The notes under the pieces: model-generated | Told to the model about the DNA's origin: nothing | Databases searched by the model: none | What the model saw: the letters and a program-made list of their open reading frames with translations, nothing else | Assembly: GCA_016293615.1 (NCBI GenBank) | Contig: JAEDDX010000037.1 | Span: forward strand, 1 to 27,020 | Length of the DNA stretch: 27,020 nucleotides | Reading direction: 5' to 3' | Source of the DNA: Acetatifactor sp. | Lineage (GTDB): Bacteria; Bacillota; Clostridia; Lachnospirales; Lachnospiraceae | Made by a program: the position numbers and the translations under genes | Part shown: positions 1-8,292 of the stretch, one piece after another | Layout of the letters: each line of letters starts with the position of its first letter | How positions within the stretch are numbered: the stretch's first letter is position 1

Positions 1-3
1 CTT

Positions 4-24
4 AGGTCCTGTACTTTAGGACCT
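4..24. repeat. short perfect inverted repeat
   Basis: AGGTCCT at 4-10 and AGGACCT at 18-24 form a perfect 7-bp inverted repeat around a 7-nt loop. No T-tract follows, so it is not a convincing intrinsic terminator. It lies about 35 bp before a GC-rich tandem array and may be the edge of a larger repeat structure outside the window. Confidence 0.5.
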
Positions 25-59
25 TATGTACCGCTACGACGAACTCCAAGCGAGAACGT

Positions 60-338
60 GTCTGCGGCGGACATACAGCCCCTTAGGCGCGAGGGCGCCG
101 TCCACTCCGCCCCACGCTGTCTGCAGCGGACATACAGCCCTTAGGCGCGAGGGCGCCGTCCATTCCGCCCCTCGCGTGTCTGCGGCGGACATACAGCCCC
201 TTAGGCGCGAGGGCGCCGTCCACTCCGCCCCTCGCGTGTCTGCAGCGGACATACAGTCCTTAGGCGCGGGAGCGCCGTCCACTCCGCCCCTCGCGTGTCT
301 GCAGCGGACATACAGCCCTTAGGCGCGAGGGCGCCGTC
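60..338. repeat. GC-rich tandem repeat, five units of 59-60 bp
   Basis: Units begin with GTCTGC at 60, 119, 178, 238 and 297, so the period is 59, 59, 60 and 59 bp. The last unit is cut short at about 338. Each unit has three blocks: a GTCTGCRGCGGACATACAG segment that can fold as a 6-bp stem (TGTCTG/CGGACA) with a 3-nt loop; a CTTAGGCGC segment leading into the hairpin GGCGC-GAGG-GCGCC; and a CCGCCCCTCGCGT segment complementary to the GCGAGGG part of the same unit. Differences between units are a few substitutions and one base of length, which breaks any shared reading frame and argues against protein coding. There are no unique spacers, so it is not a CRISPR array. The array may begin further upstream, beyond the window edge. 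Confidence 0.9.
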
Positions 339-563
339 TCTATATAAATTATGAACAAACTGTGACGAGGGTGTAAATGAATGGTTAAACAGTATATTTC
401 TTGCCAAAAAATAGCAACAAATGAGTAAGAAATCACAATTCATAATAAGTGTTTTAGTAGATCGTTTTGTAGAATAATACTTGGATTGATATTCGGAGCA
501 GACGTTTTTGGGCATAATGCCGAAAGACCGCAGGCCCGGAGCAGTTACTGGAAAGGTATGGAA
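339..563. other. AT-rich leader before the ABC operon
   Basis: This stretch of about 225 bp between the tandem array and the first adaptor gene is AT-rich in its first two thirds, in sharp contrast to the repeats. I see no RNA gene or clear intrinsic terminator. The operon promoter is probably here, but no -35/-10 pair is good enough to name. A weak possibility is TTTAGT followed by TAATAC near 453-480. Confidence 0.4.
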
Positions 564-1676
564 ATGGATATGAGAGAAATCAGGAGACGGCGGGGAATCA
601 AAGGAATGTGTGCTGTTGTGATCGCTTCTGCCATGCTGTGCGGCTGTACAAGTACGCCGGAGGAGAGCGGATTTGTCGTGATCGAACATGAGACAGAGAA
701 TATTACATACGAGTTTGTCACGGCCTCTGTCGGGGAAGTGGTGAAAACGGAGAAGGTACACTGCGTTTATCACCAGATGAACGAACAGGCAGTCAGCTTT
801 GATATCAACGGCAAGTATGTGGATCAGGTTTATGTGAAAGAGGGAGACAGCGTGAAGAAAGGAACCCTTCTGGCAACGCTGTCCAGCAAGGATCTGGAGC
901 GCAGAATCGAGGACCTGCAGTACAGCATTGCGCGTGCGGAGCTTCAGCTTGCGTACCTCGACACCAATGAGGCGAATGATATTTCGGAGGCCTGGGTCAA
1001 TTATCTGGCCTATACGGGACAGACGCCCAATGATGCCGATAATACGAAGGAAAGAGTGGCCGGTATTCAGAAGAATTACCGCTACCAGCGCGAAGACCTG
1101 ACGGACGCTCTGGAGTCGGACAAAAAAACGCTCGCCAATTTGAAGACCGAGCTTCGCTCCAGCAAGGTGTATGCCGATATCGACGGCGTGGTGTATAAAC
1201 TGAAGAACCGCCTGCGCGGCACCACCTCCAAGGCAGGGGAGGTTATCATGACGATCATGGACACCTCTGAATGCCTGTTTGAGACACAGGTACCGAACGC
1301 AACCGAGATCTTCCGTGAGGGTGAGACACATATGATGCAGATCGCATACGGCACCGGCGCGGGAACCTATGAACTGATTCCTTATCAGATGGAGAACTGG
1401 GGTGAGAAACAACAGTTTGAGATTCTCGATGGCCCCGAGAGCAGCGGCATCGAGGTCGGCACAAGCGGAACGATGAGCGTCATTACACAGCGCAGGGAGG
1501 ATGTCCTGTGCGTGCCCTCCGAGACCATTCATAAGGCGGATGACAAAGCCTTTGTCTATGTGCTCAGCGCAGACAATATGAAGGAAGTAAAATGGGTAGA
1601 GATCGGCCTGTTTGGAGATACCATGGTTGAGATTATGGGCGGTCTTGCAGAAGGGGAGAAGGTGATCCGGAAATGA
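564..1676 (+). CDS. HlyD/MacA-type membrane fusion lipoprotein (ABC exporter adaptor)
   Basis: The protein of about 370 residues is an extracytoplasmic adaptor of the HlyD/RND/MacA class that would be anchored outside the membrane and partner the permease downstream. The N-terminus is basic (REIRRRRGIK), followed by a hydrophobic stretch and the lipobox LCGC, with the lipidated Cys at about residue 28. A barrel-sandwich half-motif (VYVKEGDSVKKGTLLATLSS) precedes a coiled-coil hairpin of roughly 110 residues. The return strand (ADIDGVVYKLK) and a C-terminal beta-barrel ending in GGLAEGEKV follow, the usual order for this family. The ATG at 564 is chosen because GAAAGG at 551-556 lies 7 nt upstream; ATGs at 558 and 570 are alternatives, and an upstream in-frame ATG at 486 lacks the short lipoprotein leader shape. 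Its stop overlaps the next start by 4 bp (ATGA), the first of several overlaps in this operon. Substrate unknown. Confidence 0.85.
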   Translation: MDMREIRRRRGIKGMCAVVIASAMLCGCTSTPEESGFVVIEHETENITYEFVTASVGEVVKTEKVHCVYHQMNEQAVSFDINGKYVDQVYVKEGDSVKKGTLLATLSSKDLERRIEDLQYSIARAELQLAYLDTNEANDISEAWVNYLAYTGQTPNDADNTKERVAGIQKNYRYQREDLTDALESDKKTLANLKTELRSSKVYADIDGVVYKLKNRLRGTTSKAGEVIMTIMDTSECLFETQVPNATEIFREGETHMMQIAYGTGAGTYELIPYQMENWGEKQQFEILDGPESSGIEVGTSGTMSVITQRREDVLCVPSETIHKADDKAFVYVLSADNMKEVKWVEIGLFGDTMVEIMGGLAEGEKVIRK

Positions 1677-3898
1677 TGAGAAAGAAGTCAATCATAACAA
1701 AATTGGGCGCCAGGGCAATCGCCGGTATTCTGACAGCATGCATGACCTTCTCGCTGGCAGGCTGCGGAGAAACAGCCCGGAACCCGGAAGAGACAGAGAG
1801 CATTGAATTGCTCAATCCGGTCGGGGTGGCATTCCATTACGAGAAGGCTGCCAAGAGAACGATCTATAAGACAACAACCTATTCCGCACTGATCTGTCCG
1901 TATGCGGAGGAGTATGAGTTTTCTTCTTCCCAGGTCTTCGAGGACTATACCGCATATCCGGGACAGAGTGTGAAAAAGGGTCAGACCCTTTTAAAGAGCA
2001 ACACGGAAAGTGTGGATAAGCAGATAGAGGACCTGACGGAAAGTATGAAGCAGGCTGCGGAAGAGATGGAGGAGTATCTCAAGGAGGCCAACGAGGCGCT
2101 CGAGGAAATCGCAAAGAAACGCGACATGCTCGGAGACATGATGCACAAGGCACAGAACAATGTTCCTCCTCAGACCATCACCGTGACCGACCCGGCTACG
2201 GGAGCCGTTACGGAGGTGTCAAACCCGGACTATGAGGTGTGGAACAGCCAGTATACCAAGCTGGATACGACCTACAGAGTCTATTATATTGATGCGGAGA
2301 AGAGGCAGCAGGCGATCAGTCAGAAGACAGAGCTGTACAACCTCGATACCGAATACCGCAAGAAGCTGCTCGCACGCCTGAAGCAGGATCGCGGAAACAG
2401 TACGGTCGATTCCAAGATGGACGGCGTGGTCGCAGCCATCCGGTATCTGGATAACAATCAGTGGGTGAGCGGAGAGACCCCGCTGGTGGCGGTGGCGGAC
2501 TTAGACCGCAAGGAAATGAAGTGCGATTACATCAACAAGAGTACGGTTGCCAAGGCAAAGGATCTCTACGCCATCATTCACGGCAAGCGCTACGAGATAG
2601 AATACCAGGCGATGGATACGGACGAATATAAGCGAATCCAGGAAGAGAACGGCAAGGTGTACTCAACCTTCTATCTCAAGGATGACGCGGAAGTTGAGAT
2701 CGGTACCTATGCGGTGATCGTGATCGTAGAGGAGAAGAATGAAAATGTGGTTGCGGTTCCCAAGGATGCAGTGAAACGGGACAGCACATCACAGTATGTC
2801 TATGTGGTAAACGGAACGGAGCTCGTCTATACTCCCGTGAAGACCGGAATCTCGGACGGCGTCTACACGGAGATCGTGTCCGGCCTTGAGGAAGGCGCCA
2901 ATGTATTGACGGAGCAGGCTTCCAAGATCACCGGAAACCGGACGGCGAAGCTGGAAAAGGGCAGCATCAACTATAACTTCAGCTCTACCGGATACCTGAC
3001 CTATCCTTCCTATGTGCTGGAGAAAAACCCTGTGGAGTACGGTACCGTGTACTTTGTGGAAAACTATGTCTCCATGTACCAGCAGGTCAAGAAGGGCGAT
3101 GTTCTGGCGAAGGTGCGTGTGGTACCGGATACCGTACAGCTTGAAAAGAATGAACAGAAGCTGGTTCGAGAAAAAGAACGTCTGGCGGAACTGATTGCAG
3201 AGCAGGAAAAGGATGAGTATCAGAAGCAGATCGAAGCGAAGCAGGAAACCATTGCAGACCTCGAGGAGCTGATTGCTGATATGAAGGCAGATTTCCAGGT
3301 GAAGGAAATCAAAGCCTCCATCAACGGAATCGTGACAGGAATCAATTCCTATGAGGCGGAGTCGCTGGTTCGCAGCGGAGACGCCATGTACCAGATTTCC
3401 GATGAGACCAAGAGCTTCCTGTTCGTGGTGGATGATAGGAGCCAGCTGACTTACGGAAACGAAGTCACCGTCACTTACAAGGGAAGCAACGGAATCGACA
3501 CGCAGGTGACCGGCGAAGTTGTCAGCTTGAACCAGATGGTCGCCAGCCGAATGCTTACCACGGACAACAAGGTCACGACCGGATGGAACAATGAGAATGC
3601 GGGAGCGATCATCCAGCTTTCCCCTGAGATCATCGGCCAGATGGCGGGAAGTACCGCAGACGATTCCGGATGGTGGAGCAGAAGCGCCTATACCGTGACG
3701 GCTGAGATCAGAAACATGGAGAATGTCCTTTTGGTACCCAAGGGAGCGGTAAAGGAAAAGGACGGCGCAACTTATGTCAATGTGAAGCTGGAAGACGGCA
3801 GCATTGAAAGCCGCAGCTTTATCGCGGGTGGTTCAAATAACAGCTATTACTGGTGTGTCGAAGGGCTGACGGAAGGAATGGAAATATGCTTAGAATAA
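1673..3898 (+). CDS. double-length HlyD-type adaptor lipoprotein (two adaptor modules in one chain)
   Basis: At 741 residues this is about twice the usual adaptor size. It starts with a lipoprotein signal (lipobox LAGC, Cys at residue 31). Module one, to about residue 420, has a barrel-sandwich half (YPGQSVKKGQTLLKS), a long coiled-coil hairpin, a return strand (SKMDGVVAAIRYLD) and a barrel ending in SGLEEGANVLTE. Module two repeats the plan from about residue 430: MYQQVKKGDVLAKVRV, a second coiled coil rich in Glu, Lys and Gln, a return strand (KASINGIVTGINSYE), and a final EGLTEGMEICLE. The same closing GL-EG pattern in both halves supports an internal duplication or fusion. The start is ATG 1673, overlapping the previous stop; ATG 1676 is equally possible. 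The 3' end overlaps the permease gene by 13 bp. It probably acts with the 370-residue adaptor on the outer face of the permease. Confidence 0.85.
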   Translation: MMRKKSIITKLGARAIAGILTACMTFSLAGCGETARNPEETESIELLNPVGVAFHYEKAAKRTIYKTTTYSALICPYAEEYEFSSSQVFEDYTAYPGQSVKKGQTLLKSNTESVDKQIEDLTESMKQAAEEMEEYLKEANEALEEIAKKRDMLGDMMHKAQNNVPPQTITVTDPATGAVTEVSNPDYEVWNSQYTKLDTTYRVYYIDAEKRQQAISQKTELYNLDTEYRKKLLARLKQDRGNSTVDSKMDGVVAAIRYLDNNQWVSGETPLVAVADLDRKEMKCDYINKSTVAKAKDLYAIIHGKRYEIEYQAMDTDEYKRIQEENGKVYSTFYLKDDAEVEIGTYAVIVIVEEKNENVVAVPKDAVKRDSTSQYVYVVNGTELVYTPVKTGISDGVYTEIVSGLEEGANVLTEQASKITGNRTAKLEKGSINYNFSSTGYLTYPSYVLEKNPVEYGTVYFVENYVSMYQQVKKGDVLAKVRVVPDTVQLEKNEQKLVREKERLAELIAEQEKDEYQKQIEAKQETIADLEELIADMKADFQVKEIKASINGIVTGINSYEAESLVRSGDAMYQISDETKSFLFVVDDRSQLTYGNEVTVTYKGSNGIDTQVTGEVVSLNQMVASRMLTTDNKVTTGWNNENAGAIIQLSPEIIGQMAGSTADDSGWWSRSAYTVTAEIRNMENVLLVPKGAVKEKDGATYVNVKLEDGSIESRSFIAGGSNNSYYWCVEGLTEGMEICLE

Positions 3899-6681
3899 TG
3901 TTGCAAAAATTATGGCACAAGAAGTGGATGAATATGTGTCTGCTTCTGGGAAGTATTCTTCTGATTGCCACGGTGGTCAGCTTCCCTCTTTATCAGACTG
4001 CCGCATATGACAGAATGCTTCAGGATGAGTTTAGAAACTATATGGCGTCAGAGGGGCAATGGCCGGCACTCAACTCGTTTACCATTGTCTCCAAGAAGGA
4101 CGCAGAAGGTACTGCCATCAAGCGTATGGAAGACTTGATGGGCAAAGTCAACAGCGATCTGGGCGTGACTGAGAAGGAAACTATGTATATTTATCAGTTG
4201 GCGCAGATTGAGGCTACTTCCACTATGAACCGTGAGGATATGGACAGTGTTCCGGTCCGGCTGGGCGCGATGTCTGACCTGCCTGCCCATGCAAAGCTGC
4301 TGAGCGGCGAGATGTACTCTGAGAAGGGCATCACCGATGACGGCTGTATCGAGGTCGTGGTCAGCCAGTCCGGTCTGGTCGACATGCAGGTCCTCGTCGG
4401 AGAGACTATCCGCTTAAACGGCTTCAAAGATGCCGACGGCAACGAAGTGAAGCTGACCATCAAGGGTGTATTTGCCGCGGAGGACAACAGTGATTTTTAC
4501 TGGCAGGTCGATCCGAATACCCTGAACAATACCTGCCTGATGAACATGGACCTCTTCCGGGAGATGTTCACCGGCGAAAATGCAAGAAAGTACACTATCA
4601 CCTGCAGATATTTTTCTCTGTTTGAGTATGAGAATATCAAGGCGTCCCAGGTACAGAGCCTCGCAGATGCGACAAAGTACCTGACCGAGGAGAGCGGATA
4701 TAAGAGCACCGTGCGCAGACCCGCTTATCAGGATATTCTGGAGGATTACTTAAGAAAGCAGGGAAGAATCCAGGCAACTCTGGTCATTCTGCAGATTCCG
4801 GTCCTGATCATGCTCGCCGCCTTCCTGTTCATGATCTCCGGACAGATGTATGATATGGAGCGAAACGAGATCTCCGTCATCAAGAGCCGAGGCAGTTCCG
4901 GAGCGCAGATTTTCAGACTGTATCTGTACCAGAGCTTATTCTTGAGCATTGTCGGCGGTGCGGTCGGCATTCCGCTCGGAGCGCTCTTCAGCAGAATCCT
5001 AGGTTCGGCAAGGAATTTCCTGGAGTTTGATGCGAGCAGGTCGCTGCAGATTACTTATACGGCTGCAACCGCCAAATACGCCGCAGGCGCTGTCCTGGCG
5101 ACACTGGCGATCATGACGCTGCCTGCCATCAAGCACAGCCGTGTCACAATCGTAAAGCTGAAGCAGTCCAAGGCACTTAAGAAAAAGAGCTGGTGGGAGA
5201 AGATTTTCCTGGATGTGATCCTGCTGGGAATCTCTCTGTACGGATATTACAGCTTCCGAAAAAACAGCGCGGAGCTTGCCAAGAGCGTCCTGATGGGAGA
5301 ATCTCTGGATCCCCTTCTTTATATCAGCTCCTCACTGTTTATCGTAGGTATGGGACTTTTGTTCCTGAGGCTGCAGCCGCTGCTGGTTCAGCTGATCTAC
5401 CTGTGCGGTAAGCGGTTCTGGAAGCCTGCAAGCTATGCGTCCTTCATGGAGAATCTGAAAAACGGACGCAAGCAGCAGTTTATCATGCTGTTTTTGATCA
5501 TGACCATTTCTCTCGGTATGTATCATGCGACGGTAGCGAGAACCATTCTGCAGAATGCCCGGGCGAATGCGGAGTATCTGGACGGTTCTGATATCATCAT
5601 CAAGGAGGTCTGGTCCGAGATCCTTAACATGGACGGCACAAGCAGCGGTAACTTTATTGAGCCTGATTATTTCAAATACGCGGATATGCCTTTTGCGGCA
5701 GGATATACGAGGGTTCTCTATGACGCCAAGTCAACCGTGGATGCACAGGGCGGACAGGCGATCACCCTGATGGGCATTCACACCAGAGAGTTTGGTTCCA
5801 TCACCTCTCTGGACCGTTCTTTGACGGAGAAGCATTATTACGAGTACTTAAATGAGCTGGCAGTGGTTTCGGACGGCGTGCTTGTTTCCAGAAACTTTAA
5901 CACCAAGCTTGGCTTAAACATCGGTGACTCGGTGAAGTATACCGACAGCACAGGTCACTCAGCGACCGGTAAGATCGTGGATTTTGTAGATTACTGGCCC
6001 GGTTACGCACCGAGCGTAACGGACTTAAATCCTGACGGAACAGCGTATACCGAGGACAAATACCTGTTGATCCCCCACTATGAGCAGCTGCGCCAGAAAT
6101 GGGGCGTCGTTCCTTATGAAATATGGATCCAGCTGAAGGAGGGAAGCACCTCTCAGGATGTCTATGAGTGGATTCAGAAGAACGATGTGCATGTGGCAAA
6201 ATATGTGGATCGTCAGACGGATATCCGCAATACCATTGAGGATCCTCTGCTCCAGGGTACCAACGGTGTCTTGACCATGGGCTTCATCGTCACGATCATT
6301 CTGTGTGCGGTCGGATATCTGATCTACTGGATCATGTCCATCCGTTCCAGAGAGATGATCTTCGGCGTCCTGCGTGCGTGCGGTATGCACAAGGGGGAGC
6401 TGTTCCAGATGCTGATGAATGAGCAGATCTTCTCCGGTGTATTCTCGATCTTTGCGGGAATCGGCATCGGAAAGCTGGCTTCCACCATGTTTGTACCGAT
6501 GCTGCAGCAGGCATATGCCGCAGCGAACCAGGTGCTGCCCATGAAGCTGATTGTCAATGCTTCCGATATGATGAGACTCTACATTGTCATCGCGGCAGTT
6601 ATGGTGGTCTGCCTGGCAATCCTGATTCTGTTGTTGTTCAAGTTGAATGTAGCAAAGGCGCTGAAGTTGGGTGAAGAATAA
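3886..6681 (+). CDS. large two-domain FtsX/MacB-type ABC permease
   Basis: The protein has about 931 residues, against roughly 400-650 for typical MacB or BceB permeases. The predicted layout is: TM1 near the N-terminus (MNMCLLLGSILLIATVVSF); a first extracytoplasmic domain of about 260 residues; three TM segments forming an FtsX-like core (PVLIMLAAFLFMISGQ onward); two or three linking TM segments around residues 440-560; a second extracytoplasmic domain of about 200 residues; and a last three-TM FtsX core ending in a cytoplasmic KALKLGEE tail. The pattern looks like two MacB-like half-permeases joined in one chain, so a single copy may form the whole membrane pore. ATG 3886 is chosen over the upstream in-frame ATG 3853 because GGAAGG lies 9 nt before it and the protein then starts directly at the first TM region. 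Its stop overlaps the first ATPase start by one base. Confidence 0.85.
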   Translation: MLRIMLQKLWHKKWMNMCLLLGSILLIATVVSFPLYQTAAYDRMLQDEFRNYMASEGQWPALNSFTIVSKKDAEGTAIKRMEDLMGKVNSDLGVTEKETMYIYQLAQIEATSTMNREDMDSVPVRLGAMSDLPAHAKLLSGEMYSEKGITDDGCIEVVVSQSGLVDMQVLVGETIRLNGFKDADGNEVKLTIKGVFAAEDNSDFYWQVDPNTLNNTCLMNMDLFREMFTGENARKYTITCRYFSLFEYENIKASQVQSLADATKYLTEESGYKSTVRRPAYQDILEDYLRKQGRIQATLVILQIPVLIMLAAFLFMISGQMYDMERNEISVIKSRGSSGAQIFRLYLYQSLFLSIVGGAVGIPLGALFSRILGSARNFLEFDASRSLQITYTAATAKYAAGAVLATLAIMTLPAIKHSRVTIVKLKQSKALKKKSWWEKIFLDVILLGISLYGYYSFRKNSAELAKSVLMGESLDPLLYISSSLFIVGMGLLFLRLQPLLVQLIYLCGKRFWKPASYASFMENLKNGRKQQFIMLFLIMTISLGMYHATVARTILQNARANAEYLDGSDIIIKEVWSEILNMDGTSSGNFIEPDYFKYADMPFAAGYTRVLYDAKSTVDAQGGQAITLMGIHTREFGSITSLDRSLTEKHYYEYLNELAVVSDGVLVSRNFNTKLGLNIGDSVKYTDSTGHSATGKIVDFVDYWPGYAPSVTDLNPDGTAYTEDKYLLIPHYEQLRQKWGVVPYEIWIQLKEGSTSQDVYEWIQKNDVHVAKYVDRQTDIRNTIEDPLLQGTNGVLTMGFIVTIILCAVGYLIYWIMSIRSREMIFGVLRACGMHKGELFQMLMNEQIFSGVFSIFAGIGIGKLASTMFVPMLQQAYAAANQVLPMKLIVNASDMMRLYIVIAAVMVVCLAILILLLFKLNVAKALKLGEE

Positions 6682-7376
6682 TGGATGAGAAAAATATTAT
6701 TGAAGTAAGCGGTGTCAACCGTATTTTCCCGGTGCCGGGCGGAGAGTTCCAGGCACTGAAAGACATCAATGTACAGATTCCCAGAGGATGCCTTGCGATC
6801 CTGAAAGGCCGTTCCGGCTCCGGTAAGACCACACTGATGAATATCATCGGCGCTCTGGACAATCCGACCAGCGGAAATGTACTGATTGATTTCAGAACCG
6901 TAGCGAAAATGTCTGACCATGAGAGGGAGGAACTCAGAAGAAAGGATATGGGCTTTGTATTCCAGGCCGTATCCCTGATTCCTACCATGAACGCCTTCCA
7001 GAATGTGGAGTTTTCCATGCGTCTGGCAGGCATCAAGGCCGGCAGGGAGAGAGATAAGCGTGTTGAGGAGTGTCTCAATATGGTAGGCCTCGGCAAGCGT
7101 ATGCATCACATGCCTGCCGAGATGTCCGGCGGTGAGCAGCAGAGAGTTGCAATTGCGCGCGCGATTGCACATAAGCCGAAGATTATTCTCGCGGACGAAC
7201 CGACAGCAGAGCTGGACAGCGCGATGGCGGCACAGGTGACCAGGCTGTTCCAGGAGATGACGAGAAAAGAAGGTATCACGATCCTGATGACCACGCACGA
7301 TGTGGGACTGATGGATGCCGGAGACATGATTATTGAGCTGGAAGCCGGTGCGCAGGTGCTGGGCGATAAGGAGTAA
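6681..7376 (+). CDS. ABC transporter ATPase, MacB/LolD-type (first of two)
   Basis: This 231-residue nucleotide-binding subunit powers the FtsX-type permease encoded just upstream (TAATG overlap). All motifs are present: Walker A GRSGSGKTT at 43-51, Q-loop Gln95, signature SGGEQ at 149-153, Walker B IILADE ending at Glu173, and H-loop His206. It should therefore be catalytically competent. The length and the LolD/MacB-like spacing are typical. The D-loop region reads TAELDS where many relatives have TGNLDS. The second ATPase gene follows after 3 bp, which suggests the two work as a heterodimer on the two halves of the permease. That pairing is inferred from context. Confidence 0.93.
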   Translation: MDEKNIIEVSGVNRIFPVPGGEFQALKDINVQIPRGCLAILKGRSGSGKTTLMNIIGALDNPTSGNVLIDFRTVAKMSDHEREELRRKDMGFVFQAVSLIPTMNAFQNVEFSMRLAGIKAGRERDKRVEECLNMVGLGKRMHHMPAEMSGGEQQRVAIARAIAHKPKIILADEPTAELDSAMAAQVTRLFQEMTRKEGITILMTTHDVGLMDAGDMIIELEAGAQVLGDKE

Positions 7377-7379
7377 ACT

Positions 7380-8264
7380 ATGCCGGAGACAATGGTACAG
7401 GCGGAAGGCCTGGTGAAAATTTATAAAACAAAACAGACAGAGGTACTTGCCCTGCAGGGACTGGATCTGAAGATTGAGGAGGGCGAGCTGACCGCGATCA
7501 TCGGTAACAGCGGAAGCGGTAAATCCACTTTCCTGAACATGATCGGCGGGCTTGACCGCCCCAGTGCCGGCTCTTTGTTTGTTGCGGGCAGCAACCTGTT
7601 TACGATGACCGAGAAGGAGCTGGTTCGTTATAAGAGAGACACGGTCGGCTTCGTATGGCAGAACAACGGACGAAACCTGCTCCCTTATCTGACCGTGCTG
7701 GAAAATGTGATGCTTCCCATGAGCCTTTCCGACACCAGGAAGAAAAAGGAGAAGGCCCTGACTCTGCTGGAAATGGTGGGTATGAGTTCCAAGAAGCACA
7801 GCAAGATGAACATGATGTCCGGCGGTGAGCAGCAGAGAGTTGCGATTGCAATTGCGCTTGCGAATTCTCCCAAACTTTTGCTTGCGGATGAGCCGACCGG
7901 TAGTGTCGATGTGCGGACGGCGAACTATATTTTTGATGTGTTCTCCGAGCTGAATAAGAACGGACAGACGATCCTGATCGTTACGCATGACGTGGCGCTT
8001 TCGAAGAAGGTTAAGCGTGTGATAGCGATCCGTGACGGTAAGATCAGCAGCGAACGTGTGCTGAAGGAAGCCTATGCGGACAGACTGCAGGAGAGCAATA
8101 TCGACTGGAGACAGGAGAATACCCAGGATGAGTATGTCATCCTGGACCGCGCAGGCCGCCTGCAGATTCCGGCTGACCTGCTTGCGGGGCTGGATCTGAA
8201 AGACAATAAGGTGTGTATCGGACTTCACGACGGCAAGGTAGTCATCAGCAAGCCTGAAGAGTAG
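7380..8264 (+). CDS. ABC transporter ATPase with C-terminal AbrB/SpoVT-like domain (second of two)
   Basis: The protein has 294 residues. Residues 1 to about 230 form a complete ABC ATPase: Walker A GNSGSGKST at 42-50, Gln94 in the Q-loop, signature SGGEQ at 147-151, Walker B LLLADE ending at Glu171, and His203. About 60 residues follow that are not part of a standard LolD/MacB ATPase. From about 252 to 291 they read VILDRAGRLQIPADLLAGL, then LKDNKVCIGLHDGKVVIS. This matches the AbrB/SpoVT/MazE swapped-hairpin pattern (short strand, GR-IP turn, helix ending in GL, charged turn, two closing strands). That fold dimerises and sometimes binds DNA, so here it may provide dimerisation, autoregulation or a regulatory contact; this is inference. 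The start is ATG 7380, three bases after the first ATPase stop. No terminator is visible before the GH43 gene 28 bp downstream. Confidence 0.9.
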   Translation: MPETMVQAEGLVKIYKTKQTEVLALQGLDLKIEEGELTAIIGNSGSGKSTFLNMIGGLDRPSAGSLFVAGSNLFTMTEKELVRYKRDTVGFVWQNNGRNLLPYLTVLENVMLPMSLSDTRKKKEKALTLLEMVGMSSKKHSKMNMMSGGEQQRVAIAIALANSPKLLLADEPTGSVDVRTANYIFDVFSELNKNGQTILIVTHDVALSKKVKRVIAIRDGKISSERVLKEAYADRLQESNIDWRQENTQDEYVILDRAGRLQIPADLLAGLDLKDNKVCIGLHDGKVVISKPEE

Positions 8265-8292
8265 CACATTTTCAAGTTTTTTGAGGGGAAAC

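Noticed and set aside
60..338. CRISPR array or coding repeat
   Set aside because: There are no unique spacers between copies, the unit itself is contiguous, no cas genes are near, and the 59/60-bp period shifts the reading frame between units.
201..1691. Long minus-strand frame opposite the first adaptor gene
   Set aside because: It lies antisense to a clear lipoprotein gene with a ribosome site and family motifs, runs into the tandem repeats, and its translation shows no recognisable domain.
3012..3194. Small plus-strand frame inside the double adaptor gene
   Set aside because: It is wholly contained in a clear gene in another frame and has no ribosome site.
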